NCBI GenBank assembly: GCA_944989445.1
Contig: CALYLW010000054.1
Span: 124,001-188,000, forward strand
DNA length: 64,000 nt
Reading direction: 5' to 3'
DNA from: Ampullaceana balthica
Lineage: Eukaryota > Mollusca > Gastropoda > Lymnaeidae
Below, one piece after another: positions 12,101 to 23,528 of this stretch (positions are counted from its first letter, which is position 1; every line of letters begins with the position of its first letter). Both the position numbers and the translations under genes were made by a program. A model generated the notes under the pieces. The model was not told where the DNA came from. It worked only from the letters and a program-made list of their open reading frames with translations, and did not search any database.

Positions 12101-15100
12101 ATGTTGTTATCACTTTGGTGAAGTGTTATCACTTTGGTGAAGTGTTATCACTTTGTTGAAGTGTTATCACTTTAAATGAAGTGTTATCACTTTGGTGAAG
12201 TGTTATCACTTTGGTGAAGTGTTATCACTTGGGTGAAGTGTTATCACTTTGTTGAAGTGTTATCACTTTAATGAAGTGTTATCACTTTGGTGAAGTGTTA
12301 TCACTTTGGTGAAGTGTTATCACTTTGATGTTGTGTTATCACTTTGTGTGAAGTGTTATCACTTTGAAGTTGTGTTATCACTTTGGTGAAGTGTTATCAC
12401 TTTGATGGTGTGTTATCGATTTGATGTTGTTATAACTTTGTTGAAGTTTTATCATTTTAAAGTTGTTATCACTTTGGTGAAGTGTTATCACTTTGATGTT
12501 GTTATCACTTTGATGTTGTTATCACTTTAGTGAAGTGTTATGACTTTGATGTTGTTATCACTTTGGTGAAGTGTTATCACTTTGATGTTGTTATCACTTT
12601 GGTGAAGTGTTATCACTTTGATGTTATCACTTTGTTGAAGTGTTATCACTTTGATAGTGTTATCACTTTGATGAAGTGTTATCACTTTGATGTTGTTATC
12701 ACTTTGGTGAAGTGTTATCACTTTGATGTTATCACTTTGTTGAAGTGTTATCACTTTGATAGTGTTATCACTTTGGTGAAGTGTTATCAATTTGATGTTG
12801 TGTTATCACTTTGATGTTGTGTTATCACTTTGGTGAAGTGTTATCACTTTGATGTTGTGTTATCACTTGGATGTTGAGTTATCACTTTGATGTTGTGTTA
12901 TCACTTTGGTGTTGTGTTATCGCTTTTGTGAAGTGTTATCACTTTGGTGAAGTGTTGTCACTTTGATGTTGTGTTATCACTTTGATTTTGTTATCACTTT
13001 GGTGAAGTGTTATCACTTTGATTTTACGTTATCACTTTGATGTTGTGTTATCACTTTGATTTTGTTATCACTTTGGTGAAGTTTTATCACTTTGATGTTG
13101 TGTTTTCGCTTTGATAATGTGTTATCACTTTGATGTTGTGTTATCACTTTGATGTTTTTTATCACTTTGGTGAAGTGTTATTACTTTGGTGAAGTGTTAT
13201 CACTTTCGTGTTGTGTTATCACTTTGATATTGTGTTTTGCTTTGATATTGTGTTATCACTTTGATGTTGTGTTATCACTTTGATGAAGTGTTATCACTTT
13301 AATGAAGTTTTATCACTTTGATGTTGTGTTATCACTTTGATGAAGTGTTATCACTTGGATGTTGTGTTATCACTTTGATGAAGTGTTATCACTTTGATGT
13401 TGTTATCTCTTTGGTGAAGTGTTATCACTTTGATGAAGTTTTATTGCTTTGGTGAAGTGTTATCACTTTTATGTTGTGTTATCACTTTGAAGTTGTTATT
13501 ACTTTGGTGAAGTGTTATCACTTTGGTGAAGTGTTATCACTTTGATGTTGTTATTACTTTGGTGAAGTGTTATCACTATGACGTTTTTATTACTTTGTTG
13601 AAGTGTTATCACTTAATGTTGTTATCACTTTGGTGAAGTGTTATCACTTTGGTGAAGTGTTATCACTTTGGTGAAGTGTTATCACTTTGAAGTTGTGTTA
13701 TCACTTTGGTGAAGTGTTATCACTTTGGTGAAGTGTTATCACTTTGATGGTGTGTTATCACTTTGATGATGTTATAACTTTGATGTTGTTATCACTTTGG
13801 TGAAGTGTTATCACTTTGATGTTGTTATCACTTTGATGTTGTTATCACTTTAGTGAAGTGTTATCACTTTGATGAAGTTTTATCACTTTGATGTTGTTAT
13901 CACTTTGGTGAAGTGTTATCACTTTGATGTTGTTATCACTTTGATGAAGTGTTATCACTTTGATGTTGTTATCACTTTGGTGAAGTGTTATCACTTTGAT
14001 GTTATCACTTTGTTGAAGTGTTATCACTTTGATAGTGTTATCACTTTGATGAAGTGTTATCACTTTGGTGAAGTGTTATCACTTTGGTGAAATGTTATCA
14101 CTTTGATGTTGTTATCACTTTGGTGAAGTGTTATCACTTTGGTGAAGTGTTATCACTTTGGTGAAGTGTTATCACTTTGATGTTGTTATCACTTTGGTGA
14201 AGTGTTATCACTTTGGTGAAGTGTTATCACTTTGTTGAAGTGTTATCACTTTAAATGAAGTGTTATCACTTTGGTGAAGTGTTATCACTTTGGTGAAGTG
14301 TTATCACTTTGGTGAAGTGTTATCACTTTGTTGAAGTGTTATCACTTTAATGAAGTGTTATCACTTTGGTGAAGTGTTATCACTTTGGTGAAGTGTTATC
14401 ACTTTGATGTTGTGTTATCACTTTGTGTGAAGTGTTATCACTTTGAAGTTGTGTTATCACTTTGGTGAAGTGTTATCACTTTGATGGTGTGTTATCGATT
14501 TGATGTTGTTATAACTTTGTTGAAGTTTTATCATTTTAAAGTTGTTATCACTTTGGTGAAGTGTTATCACTTTGATGGTGTGTTATCACTTTGATGTTGT
14601 TATAACTTTGTTGAAGTTTTATCACTTTGATGTTGTTATCACTTTGGTGAAGTGTTATCACTTTGATGAAGTGTTATGACTTTGATGTTGTTATCACTTT
14701 GGTGAAGTGTTATCACTTTGATGTTGTTATCACTTTGATTAAGTGTTATCACTTTGATGTTGTTATCACTTTGGTGAAGTGTTATCACTTTGATGTTATC
14801 ACTTTGTTGAAGTGTTATCACTTTGATGTTATCACTTTGTTGAAGTGTTATCTTTTTGATAGTGTTATCACTTTGATGAAGTGTTATCACTTTGGTGAAG
14901 TGTTATCACTTTGGTGAAGTGTTATCACTTTGATGTTGTTATCACTTTGGTGAAGTGTTATCACTTTGGTGAAGTGTTATCACTTTGGTGAAGTGTTATC
15001 ACTTTGATGTTGTTATCACTTTGGTGAAGTGTTATCACTTTGGTGAAGTGTTATCACTTTGTTGAAGTGTTATCACTTTGAAGTTGTGTTATCACTTTGG

Positions 15101-16970
15101 TGAAGTGTTATCACTTTGATGGTGTGTTATCACTTTGATGTTGTTATAACTTTGTTGAAGTTTTATCACTTTAAAGTTGTTATCACTTTGGTGAAGTGTT
15201 ATCACTTTGGTGAAGTGTTACACTTTGATGTTGTTATCACTTTGATGTTGTTATCACTTTGGTGAAGTGTTTTCACTTGATGTTGTTATCACTTTGATGT
15301 TGTTATCACGTAAGTGAAGTGTTATCACTTTGGTGAAGTGTTATCACTTTGGTGAAGTGTTATCACTTTGTTGAAGTGTTATCACTTTAAATGAAGTGTT
15401 ATCACTTTGGTGAAGTGTTATCACTTTGGTGAAGTGTTATCACTTGGGTGAAGTGTTATCACTTTGTTGAAGTGTTATCACTTTAATGAAGTGTTATCAC
15501 TTTGGTGAAGTGTTATCACTTTGGTGAAGTGTTATCACTTTGATGTTGTGTTATCACTTTGTGTGAAGTGTTATCACTTTGAAGTTGTGTTATCACTTTG
15601 GTGAAGTGTTATCACTTTGATGGTGTGTTATCGATTTGATGTTGTTATAACTTTGTTGAAGTTTTATCATTTTAAAGTTGTTATCACTTTGGTGAAGTGT
15701 TATCACTTTGATGTTGTTATCACTTTGATGTTGTTATCACTTTAGTGAAGTGTTATGACTTTGATGTTGTTATCACTTTGGTGAAGTGTTATCACTTTGA
15801 TGTTGTTATCACTTTGATTAAGTGTTATCACTTTGATGTTGTTATCACTTTGGTGAAGTGTTATCACTTTGATGTTATCACTTTGTTGAAGTGTTATCAC
15901 TTTGATAGTGTTATCACTTTGATGAAGTGTTATCACTTTGGTGAAGTGTTATCACTTTGATGTTGTTATCACTTTGGTGAAGTGTTATCACTTTGGTGAA
16001 GTGTTATCACTTTGATGTTGTTATCACTTTGATGTTGTTATCACTTTAGTGAAGTGTTATCACTTTGATGAAGTGTTATCACTTTGATGTTGTTATCACT
16101 TTGGTGAAGTGTTATCACTTTGATGTTGTTATCACTTTGATTAAGTGTTATCACTTTGATGTTGTTATCACTTTGGTGAAGTGTTATCACTTTGATGTTA
16201 TCACTTTGTTGAAGTGTTATCACTTTGATAGTGTTATCACTTTGGTGAAATGTTATCACTTTGGTGAAGTGTTATCACTTTGTTGAAGTGTTATCACTTT
16301 AAATGAAGTGTTATCACTTTGGTGAAGTGTTATCACTTTGGTGAAGTGTTATCACTTTGTTGAAGTGTTATCACTTTAATGAAGTGTTATCACTTTGATT
16401 TTGTTATCACTTTGGTGAAGTGTTATCACTTTGATGTTGTGTTATCACTTTGTGTGAAGTGTTATCACTTTGAAGTTGTGTTTTCACTTTGGTGAAGTGT
16501 TATCACTTTGATGGTGTGTTATCACTGTGATGTTGTTATAACTTTGTTGAAGTTTTATCACTTTAAAGTTGTTATCACTTTGGTGAAGTGTTACACTTTG
16601 ATGTTGTTATCACTTTGATGTTGTTATCACTTTGATGTTGTTATCACTTTGATGAAGTGTTATCACTTTGATGTTGTTATCACTTTGGTGAAGTGTTATC
16701 ACTTTGGTGAAGTGTTATCACTTTGGTGAAGTGTTATCACTTTGGTGAAGTGTTATCACTTTGGTGAAGTGTTACACTTTGATGTTGTTATCCCTTTGAT
16801 GTTGTTATCACTTTGATGTTGTTATCACTTTGGTGAAGTGTTATCACTTTGGTGAAGTGTTATCACTTTGGTGAAGTGTTATCACTTTGGTGAAGTGTTA
16901 TCACTTTGGTGAAGTGTTATCACTTAGATGCTGTAATCACGTTCATGTTGTTACCACGTTAATGTTATAA
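9160..16970. repeat. 7.8-kb satellite of 17/19-bp units
   Basis: Almost uninterrupted repetition of TTATCACTTTGGTGAAGTG (19 bp) and TTATCACTTTGATGTTG (17 bp) with minor variants; by length about 400 units. Each contains TTATCA, i.e. TGATAA on the other strand, which fits the GATA-factor consensus WGATAR. Short frames open on both strands are artefacts of the repeat. Unit variants are ordered non-randomly into larger repeats (see 9453-15990). Confidence 0.95.
9453..15990. repeat. Higher-order duplication (~3.3 kb) within the satellite
   Basis: The phrase TGTTATCAATTTGATG at 9453 recurs at 12781 and the order of unit variants downstream is nearly the same for about 3.2 kb (offset 3328 bp, falling to about 3309 and then 3215 through small deletions). 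Shared rare variants include GTTTTCGCTTTGAT and TATGACGTTTTTATTAC. This is a large, recent tandem duplication of already repetitive DNA. Confidence 0.85.
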
Positions 16971-17618
16971 TATCACTTAGATGTTTTGGTCAAGCTTTAG
17001 CCCATTCGGACACCAGGAAGCGGTTCAAAATTGAGACTGGTGATAGCGATCGCTCGTGGGTAAATAGAGACAAATCGTGACCCGCTTGTCAATTCAGACT
17101 TTATTGTACAATAGAGTCAGCTTACACGTGTGGCCAGATAAGTTTATAGTTAAAATGTTATTGATATTACTTGTCCAATTTAACCTCTCAGTGGCCAGTT
17201 AAGTAAAATATTAACAGATTTTCTAATCACTGGTCAAGGTTAATCTTTTGGGTGGCGAGATAAGCTAAATATTTAGAAGATTTTCTAATATTATAAGTGC
17301 AAGTTATTATCTGCAACTTACCACCGGTACATAGAAGAGGGTTTACCCCATCTCGCCCCCACCCACCCCCCCCCAACAAAATAAAAAACAACAACAAAAA
17401 ACACAGAAAACAAAAAAGATCATATAATATGGAAGACTCTACTATCGAGACGATACAATCCATGTCTGCGCATCAGCCATTTCAAGCACTTTCATCAGTA
17501 GCGATGAGAATTTAAATTATGCGAAAACATTTTGTATTAAAAATTCAAGCTTACTTAAGGTTTATCAAAGATAAAAAAAAAGAGAAAATATTTAGTTGGC
17601 AGTGATCCACGATACATG
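16971..17618. other. Non-coding spacer between satellite and hAT element
   Basis: No gene is seen. A GGCCAG(A/T)TAAGT-like phrase recurs several times at about 17130-17280 as a degenerate short repeat, followed by a C-rich/A-rich patch at 17340-17420. Confidence 0.55.
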
Positions 17619-17877
17619 CGTCAATGCAGTGGCGTAGCTAGGGTCATGTGCGCCCGGGGACTTGACACAAAATCGGCGCCCCTTTTCTGCCTAAAAGATT
17701 CTGGGGGCTCATTTATCCCCAAGAAAAAATTGAAATTTTACGTTTTATATAGTTCATTTTCGAAGCTTCTGGTATTTTAATGAAATAGAATACACACTAA
17801 TATGTAATTCTCTATAGGATTGTAAACAATTTATTTGAAGAAAAAAATACTCTACTAATTATACAATTAGACATAAT

Positions 17878-19600
17878 CTACAAAAAAGAGATTCTCCTTG
17901 ATTTGAATGTTGCAAACTCAACAATCGCGTTGTCAAAATTAATATTCTCAAGTGTTTCTCTTTCGATGCTAAGGAGTGCAAGATCACTCAGACGATCTTG
18001 TCCCCTTGAAGCACGTAAATAAGACAAAATATGGTTCAGTTTGCTGAAGGACCGCTCACAGCTTTCAGTTGAAACATCAATTTTTAGAAGTATTTGAAGT
18101 GAAATGTTCAGATTCGGAAATACGTCATCTCCAAATGAAACAATAAAACCAAGAAGATCCAAAAGAGTTTCCGATAGAACTTCAGTCCGGGTACTGAGAA
18201 GCATTTTTCAGTCTCTCATTTATGTGCACAATTCATGTCCATTGATCTCAGTGTCGTATAAATTAGCAAACTCTAAGCAATTTTAACGAAGTGTATCGAC
18301 TTTTGTCTCAGCAAGAAGAGTTTTGACGTCTAGTAAAAACCAAATTTGTTGTTTAGATAGATTTTTTAGACGTAAAAACCATATTGATATCTCCTGTTGG
18401 AGTCTATCAATTACGCTGTTCATATCACGTGAAATTTCTTCTTCTGCAGAAAGTCCTGCATCTCTTGTTAATTCTTCAGGCATCCTCCGATGTCGTCTAA
18501 TCCTTCTGTCAACCTCGATTCCCCAAGTTGCGCATCTTCCTTTCCATTGTCTACCGCAACCTGGCTCAAATTATCACGAATGTTAACAAAATCTTGCTCA
18601 AACGATGCAAGATCAAATGCTACTTCCTTGAAATTCATAGAAGGATTCTGCAACCGTTTCTGGACTCGATCAATTTTTCCAAGTATGATGTTCCAGAAAT
18701 TTAACAAAACTAGGAATTTGAAGTTTAATATACCTGCCAGTCTGCCAGCAAAGTTTCTGCATCACTTCTGGTGTCAGGCGTCATATTTGTATATTCTGAT
18801 AATTTTTCCAACAGCCCTACCAGTTCATCTAGTCCTTCATAAATTGCTTTAACAGCTTCTGATTGTGCACACAAACGTGTTTCAGACTACCTCTTCATTG
18901 TGATTGGCACACCTCTTTTTAATTCTTCCCAACGATTTTTTGAAAGAGAGAAAACAAAAATTTATACTTTCAAAAGTTAAAAAAAAACGTGATAACATCT
19001 GGATCCTGTTTAGCTAAGTGTATTCCTGCTAAGTTTAATCTGTGATTGTCACAGTTGATGAACAATGGCTATGTGATTTCTGGCACATATTCGGTGTTGA
19101 AGGCCGGATATATGCCCAGTCATTACAGCAGCATTGTCATAACATTGTGACCGATAGTCGGCTAGAGGTATGTTATTAGATTCCAGTTTCTCTATGATAA
19201 CTCTTTCAAGGCTTGCTGCGTCTTTGGAATGTATCTGGATAAAACCTAAAAATGATTCTTTGATGGTTTCTTTTTAGTTTGAAAATCCACATCAACAAAT
19301 CTGATGACTTGAGAAAGCTGTTCCCGGTGTCTTAGATCGGGTGTTGAGTCAAGTAACATACCGTAGTACTTTTTTTTCTGATTTCACTCAACAGCTGATT
19401 CATTACAGTCGATGAAAGTAGGTGGATAAATTCATTTGGATTTCCGCTGATAAATAAGATACTGAATCTGGATTTTCTCGGGCATGTTGTAGGTGTTTTT
19501 CTAACAGTGGATCATGCTGATCAAGTTTGATCACAGAGAGACGGGAAAGAGAGGCGGTGTCTGATGTTTCATATAAAAGGAATCCAACTTGCTTTGACAT
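17878..19600 (-). pseudogene. hAT transposase remnant (DUF4371/hATC type)
   Basis: Read on the - strand. The N-proximal piece (about 19600-19403) contains HDPLLEKHLQHA and VSYLSAEIQ, typical of DUF4371 transposases. Middle pieces (18707-18283) contain FWNIILGKIDRVQKRLQ. The C-terminal piece (18204-17878) has STESCERSFSKLNHILSYLR and GQDRLSDLALLSIE, the hAT dimerisation domain. The pieces are colinear but broken by stops and frameshifts, and one segment around 18800-19400 is hard to read. Family identity is secure; it is inactive. Confidence 0.85.
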
Positions 19601-19741
19601 ACCGACACAAGCCGTGAGAGGAGAGACCTTCCCTCCCTCCCCCTCTGTATTCCCTCCACAGTGGAATTGGGGAAGCAAGATATTTCTTTTTAAAAAGAGT
19701 CAGCATGCAGCAAAGGTACGAGAATTAACCATTCTGTAAGC

Positions 19742-21070
19742 CAGTGGTTCTTAACATTTTGAGATTCAAGGACCACTTGATAAACGTGTGTCTTAGCTAC
19801 GGACCACTACTAAAAATTGTGCTACTGCCGAGCTGGAAAGTTAATTATAATTATACTGTATATATCTTATCTGTTGCAGACGCTCCTTCTATGCAGAAGA
19901 TTTTTGCTAGCTATAAGTAGTAGGCCCTATACATGGTAGTTAGTAAAACTATACTAATATGCTACGTTTTGCGTGCTCCAAAAACAATATTGTAATGGCT
20001 TCATTTTGTAAAGAACAAATGTCATTTATATTAGTCTCATAGTCTTCTTATTTAATTCTACTTGCTAACTATAAAAAAACTTTAAGACATAAACAGTAGT
20101 TGGTATTAAAAGACTGCTATATTAGTTTATTTAGTACGAAAGATGTTTTGTTTTTATTGTAAGCAATGCAGAAAATCCACTTTCACAAAGTTGCAAAGGG
20201 TAAAAGTATTTTTAAAACTATCTGAGTCAGTTCGGAGTACTCCAAAATTTCATTAAGCCCACTTTCTGATGCAACATAATCAAAGTGGTATCGCTAGTCT
20301 GTTCAATGAATTGGTTTAATTACGATGTTGGCAATTTTATTTGATGAGACAATGTGTGCGAGATTAGGACTGGAAACCAACGAAAAACCACAGAACGTTA
20401 AAAAACAACCAAATTAGAATTAAAAGTGGTCCTGCATTGATTGAATATTACCAGAAATCAAATTTATCAACAGTTGTTTATTTATTTCAACATTTTCTGG
20501 TTTCTCGGTGATTTCGTATAATTGATCAAACATCTCAAAGTTACCTTGAAATAATCTTCATTTCCAAAGATCAAGCTTTTTCGTAAAAGCAGACACTTTG
20601 TCACTGAGAGGAATATAATGTGTCTGCTTTCCTTGCCGAGTTGAATTAAGTTTATTGAGTTCTTCAAAAGTTTCAGCCAAGTAAGCCAAAACAGCAACCC
20701 ATAAGCTATGGTTCACATGATCAACAAGCTTTGAGTTTTTTCTACTAGAAACACTCTATGGTCATCACGTAATTCAATCAGTCCGATAACCAGCGAATTT
20801 CAGTATAGGCTACATCAGTAACTGATAATGTTCAAGATTCATATCCGAACATAAGAAATCAAAGAAACGAGAATTTAATAGACGAGCCTTGATAAAATTT
20901 AAAAACTATTTAGGGCAGATCAAAAATATATTTTAAGTCTGCATTAATTATTTTACTTGCTAGTCTTTCTCGATGAATCATACAGTGCGTAAATTTCATG
21001 CTTTGCTCGCGGACCACCAGGCACATCTTCGCGGACCTCTAGTCCACGGACCACAGGTTGAGAACCACTG
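19742..21070 (-). mobile_element. Second hAT element nested in the first
   Basis: Ends CAGTGGTTCTTAAC and GTTGAGAACCACTG are inverted repeats of the CAGTGGTTCTCAACC type. Flanking octamers CTGTAAGC and CTTTAAGC match at 7 of 8 positions. The interior holds a transposase scrap on the - strand at about 20480-20700. Confidence 0.82.
20480..20700 (-). pseudogene. hAT (ZBED-like) transposase fragment
   Basis: The - strand frame carries an LGKESRHIIFLS-like stretch preceded by an LNSINLIQ-like helix. This corresponds to the region of ZBED/GTF2IRD2-like hAT transposases where a family of NLxLQGK motifs is followed by a helical segment. About 70 codons remain; surrounding frames are closed. Confidence 0.6.
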
Positions 21071-21600
21071 CTTTAAGCCACTCCGTTTTCTTGTCTAGAT
21101 CATTTTGTTTGTTTTTAGTGTCGTCTCTGTCTGTTCTATTTTTAAAAAATCGCCTTTGTCTCTTACTGCTCCCCTACTCTCACTCCTAGCAACTCATTTT
21201 TTTTAATCGCCACCAGCAATCCTACATTGTGGATGTGTCATTTATTTATGAGTAGAATTTGCGCCCCTTTGTGCTCAATGGGGGCGCCAAAATCATGCTT
21301 GTCAACTGATTTGTAATGAAGATATTTTCGGAGCTCCAAAATTCAATCTTGCAAACGTATACATCAGTTTACATCAAGATAAAATTAAATAATGAGTTTT
21401 AATACTCATTTTGGCGCCCCCTAACGTGGCGCCCGGGGACATATGTCCCCCCCCTGCCCCCCCTCGCTACGCCACTGCGTCAATGTGCCCTTTGTATTGT
21501 TGATTTATTTAATGTGAAACATAGTCTGTATTTATGCAGAGTTCGTAAAACAACGTCGAAGACAGAAACGTTTAAACGGATGTTCAGAGGTGATTTAGTT

Positions 21601-21811
21601 CAGAGGCGTCACTAGGGTTGGTGTCACCCAGTGCGGTAACTCATGGTTTCACCCCCCCCCCTTTACGACTTACCTCATAAACCTCCCCCGAGCCTGCCAG
21701 TGCCAAATAACGGGAAATACATACTTTTATTCTTTTGGCGTCAACCCCTTGTGATGGTGTCAACCGGTGCGGTCCGAACCTCCGCTTCCCCCCCCCCTAG
21801 TGACGTCTCCG
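21601..21811. mobile_element. hAT-like MITE, GGCGTCACTAGGG family
   Basis: Ends CAGAGGCGTCACTAGGG and CCCTAGTGACGTCTCCG are inverted repeats. Flanks ATTTAGTT and ATGTAGTT are a 7/8 target duplication. 211 bp, no coding capacity. Confidence 0.82.
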
Positions 21812-21819
21812 ATGTAGTT

Positions 21820-22077
21820 TCATAAGTCTGTAGTTATGCAGACTTTGGAATGTGGTGTAGTGTAGATGAAAACCCAAAATTAAATATCCCAACTCGTTTT
21901 TAAAAAAAATTGTTGGGTGCCAACATTGATTTAAATGCAATTTGGGTTGTGATGCTGTATTATAATTCAGGTCCCCTGGTTTATGGTCATTAAAGAGTTG
22001 GCAGTGAGAGCAGCGAGGGATACTCTATTCCCACAGTTCATAGGTCGTATTTTAAAGAAATCGAACAAAGAATGTAC

Positions 22078-22078
<1 letters not shown>
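21820..22078. other. Non-coding spacer
   Basis: AT-rich with no recognisable gene or repeat before the CT microsatellite. Confidence 0.5.
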
Positions 22079-22165
<87 letters not shown>

Positions 22166-22221
22166 CTCACACACACATACTGATGGGCACACTCACGCAC
22201 ACACACACGCGCGCACACACA
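22079..22221. repeat. (CT)n then (CA)n microsatellite
   Basis: About 80 bp of perfect CT repeat followed by CA-rich repeat (about 22158-22221). Likely length-polymorphic. Open frames here are artefacts. Confidence 0.95.
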
Positions 22222-22489
22222 CAGAGGCGACTCTATGGCTGGTGTCACCCGGGGCGGTATGTAGCTCATGGTGTCACCCGGGGCGGTATGTAGCTCATGA
22301 TGTCACCCGGGGCGGTATGTAGCTCATGGTGTCACCCCCTGACGATTTACCCCCAAAGACCCTCTCCGTGTCTTCCAGGGCCAAATAACGGGAACATACA
22401 GAATTTTACATTTGGTTTCACCCCTTTTGTGATGGCGTCACACGGGGCGGCCCGCCCACCCCACACAGCACCCCCCATTGACGCCACTG
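22222..22489. mobile_element. hAT-like MITE inserted in CA repeat
   Basis: Begins CAGAGGCGAC and ends TTGACGCCACTG, both within CA-rich DNA that continues on each side (ACACACA). A ~32-bp internal unit (TGTCACCCGGGGCGGTATGT) is repeated three times. Confidence 0.7.
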
Positions 22490-22633
22490 CAAACACACAC
22501 ACAAAGTGCCGTCTTTGTCATCACTAACCTTGCCATCGACGACGTGCGTGGTATGAGAATAACAACGAAACTATATTTAAAGTCTATTACTGATTTGTCT
22601 TCCCGAGAACCCTTCACACGGGTTCGTCAATAC

Positions 22634-22847
22634 CAGAGGCGTCACTAGGATTGGTGTCACCCAGTGGGGTAACTCATCGGGTCACCCTTCACGACTTAGC
22701 CCAATGACCTCTCCGCGTCTGCCAGTGCCAAACAACGGGAACTTAAAGAATTGTACGTTTTGTTGTCGCCCGCATGTGATGGTGTCGCCCGGTGCGGTCT
22801 GCTCCACCCTAACCCCCCCCCCGCCCCCCCTTTCCGTGACGCCTCTG
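22634..22847. mobile_element. hAT-like MITE, GGCGTCACTAGG family
   Basis: Ends CAGAGGCGTCACTAGG and CCGTGACGCCTCTG are inverted. Flanks GTCAATAC and GCCCATAC match at 6 of 8 positions, an eroded target duplication. Confidence 0.75.
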
Positions 22848-23400
22848 GCCCATACTACAATTATCCGCACTTCATCTACATATTCATTTTTCGAACCCTA
22901 ACCTTTGACCCCCCGCAACCTTCATTGATGTTCGTAACCCCACATCAAGTCCCGCTGACATGCAAACACATCCATATCAATTATCATTCTCTTTCCACTA
23001 GCGTTAGTCTTTGATTGTTAAGTAGCGTATAAATATACAGGACCGTGAATTAATCAAGCTGCTATCTGTCGTTGGCGGGACGCGATGTGCAGAGAGACGA
23101 TTTTCACTCGACTCCAATAAGTTCTAAGGAGAACGTTGGTTCAGTTGAAGTGAATCCAAGGCCCTGGGGAAAAAACCCTTAGGCTGTCTGTGAAATATGG
23201 TAGTGGAACTTAGTTCTGGCCTTAGGAACATGGCGCCTCTATTCTGGGTTAGGTGCCCTAAACTGACTTATCATAGGATCTAGTTTTAGGTTTGTAGTGG
23301 ATTACTTGCTCTTTGGCTAGCCGCATAGAATTTCACGACTATTGGTAAGTATTCCTTTTTATTTATTATGTACACGTGTAGCCGAGTGGTGGTCAGTGAC
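22848..23400. other. Non-coding spacer
   Basis: No gene is recognised. A fragment GTAGCCGAGTGG at about 23379 looks like a pol III A box and may be the head of a SINE interrupted by the element starting at 23401. Confidence 0.45.
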
Positions 23401-23528
23401 CAGGGGCGGATCAAGATTGCACGGGGCCCCTGGCTGCAATGCCACCCTGGGGCCCAGTCCAGCTACCTTTATTATATAATATAATAAGTTTGGGGCCATT
23501 AAATCATTGGGAGGCACTTGCTTTAGCC

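Larger units (their letters stand above)
17627..21477 (-). mobile_element. hAT DNA transposon, 3.85 kb, with perfect 8-bp TSD
   Basis: Left end CAGTGGCGTAGCTAGGG and right end CTCGCTACGCCACTG are inverted repeats. The 8-bp duplication CGTCAATG is perfect (17619-17626 and 21478-21485), the mark of hAT insertion. Inside is a decayed transposase on the - strand (17878-19600) and a second hAT element (19742-21070) nested within it. Subterminal sequences also share GGCGCCC motifs. The element is non-autonomous as it stands. Confidence 0.9.

Noticed and set aside
10517..16286. Many 60-95-codon frames on both strands in the 9-17 kb block
   Set aside because: They are repeat-derived (ITLHQSDN / KCYHFDVV types), recur with the satellite and have no independent support.
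19290..19320. Another hammerhead (CTGATGA ... GAGAAA)
   Set aside because: There is no stem II between the two boxes, so the match is by chance.
21967..22293. Frames across the CT/CA repeat
   Set aside because: They are produced by dinucleotide repeats (Arg-Glu and Ser-Leu runs).
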